This document shows positions 63,876 through 64,000 of a DNA stretch of 64,000 bases, one piece after another. A model generated the notes under the pieces. The model had not been told where the DNA came from. It worked only from the letters and a program-made list of their open reading frames with translations, and did not search any database. Source of the DNA: Cupriavidus necator (GTDB lineage Bacteria; Pseudomonadota; Gammaproteobacteria; Burkholderiales; Burkholderiaceae). A program made the translations under genes and the position numbers. Positions within the stretch are counted from its first letter, which is position 1, and each line of letters opens with the position of its first letter. Where the stretch lies: assembly GCA_022041995.1 (NCBI GenBank), contig CP074390.1:682001-746000 (forward strand), written 5' to 3'.

Positions 63876-64000
63876 CTTGCGTCTCCTAAGTGCGACCCGC
63901 TACCTGAGCCTTCCGATGAGAGCTCCGACGGGACGGGAATCGAGTGGATAATGATTGCTGCATCGTGCCCCTGGCAGGCCACGCCGATCAGACCAAAGCA

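Overview
The window is high-GC DNA from a betaproteobacterium, most likely Burkholderiaceae and close to Cupriavidus. The signs are an AcoD/AcoR acetaldehyde dehydrogenase locus, two phasin-type proteins, three tripartite-tricarboxylate (Bug) receptors without membrane partners, MocR/LysE divergons and an indolepyruvate ferredoxin oxidoreductase. Genus is an inference from gene content and codon style; no rRNA or tRNA gene, CRISPR array or replication origin was seen.

Region 1 (1-10542) is the cargo end of an extracellular contractile injection system (eCIS) operon read rightward. It holds the 3' end of a possible tape-measure-type gene, the AAA+ ATPase, a glycine-zipper protein of unknown role, a DUF4157 (eCIS core) protein with a C-terminal deaminase-like domain, a glycine-rich Hint (autoprocessing) protein, a second DUF4157 protein ending in a papain-like cysteine protease, and a last unknown gene. 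A short sigma54 activator faces it (10675-11721). The structural genes must lie left of the window. This is the most novel part.

Region 2 (12-28.5 kb) is mostly core-like metabolism: a dimethylglycine/sarcosine dehydrogenase followed by purU (interrupted by a stop codon), a MocR regulator divergent from a LysE exporter, acoD with a DUF779 gene and its activator AcoR, an alpha/beta hydrolase, PBP1A, an ArsB-type transporter and folE. Region 3 (28.5-40 kb) has a BLUF photoreceptor, small proteins, a response regulator/hybrid kinase pair, a frameshifted MFS exporter, an IclR-SDR-Bug operon and a ChaA-type antiporter. Region 4 (40-49.4 kb) is partly decayed: a broken AraC gene with an IS66-like remnant, a CMD protein, a BKACE enzyme, an MFS gene with an internal deletion, an FNR-box hemerythrin gene, a second MocR/PaiB/LysE set, AraC and a cupin. 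Region 5 (49.4-61 kb) is organic-acid metabolism: indolepyruvate oxidoreductase, LysR genes, Bug receptors, an aconitase-family enzyme and decayed LysR pieces. Region 6 (61-64 kb) has low-complexity envelope proteins, small paralogues and a phasin.

A pattern cuts across the window. At least six frame breaks are each repaired by adding one base to a C or G run of 4-6 (about 5411, 6214, 9954, 35395, 36492 and 46335). That looks more like systematic homopolymer under-calling than biology, although a C tract in a toxin gene could also be a phase switch. Other lesions (the purU nonsense codon and the deletions in AraC, MFS and LysR genes) do not fit that explanation and look like real decay.
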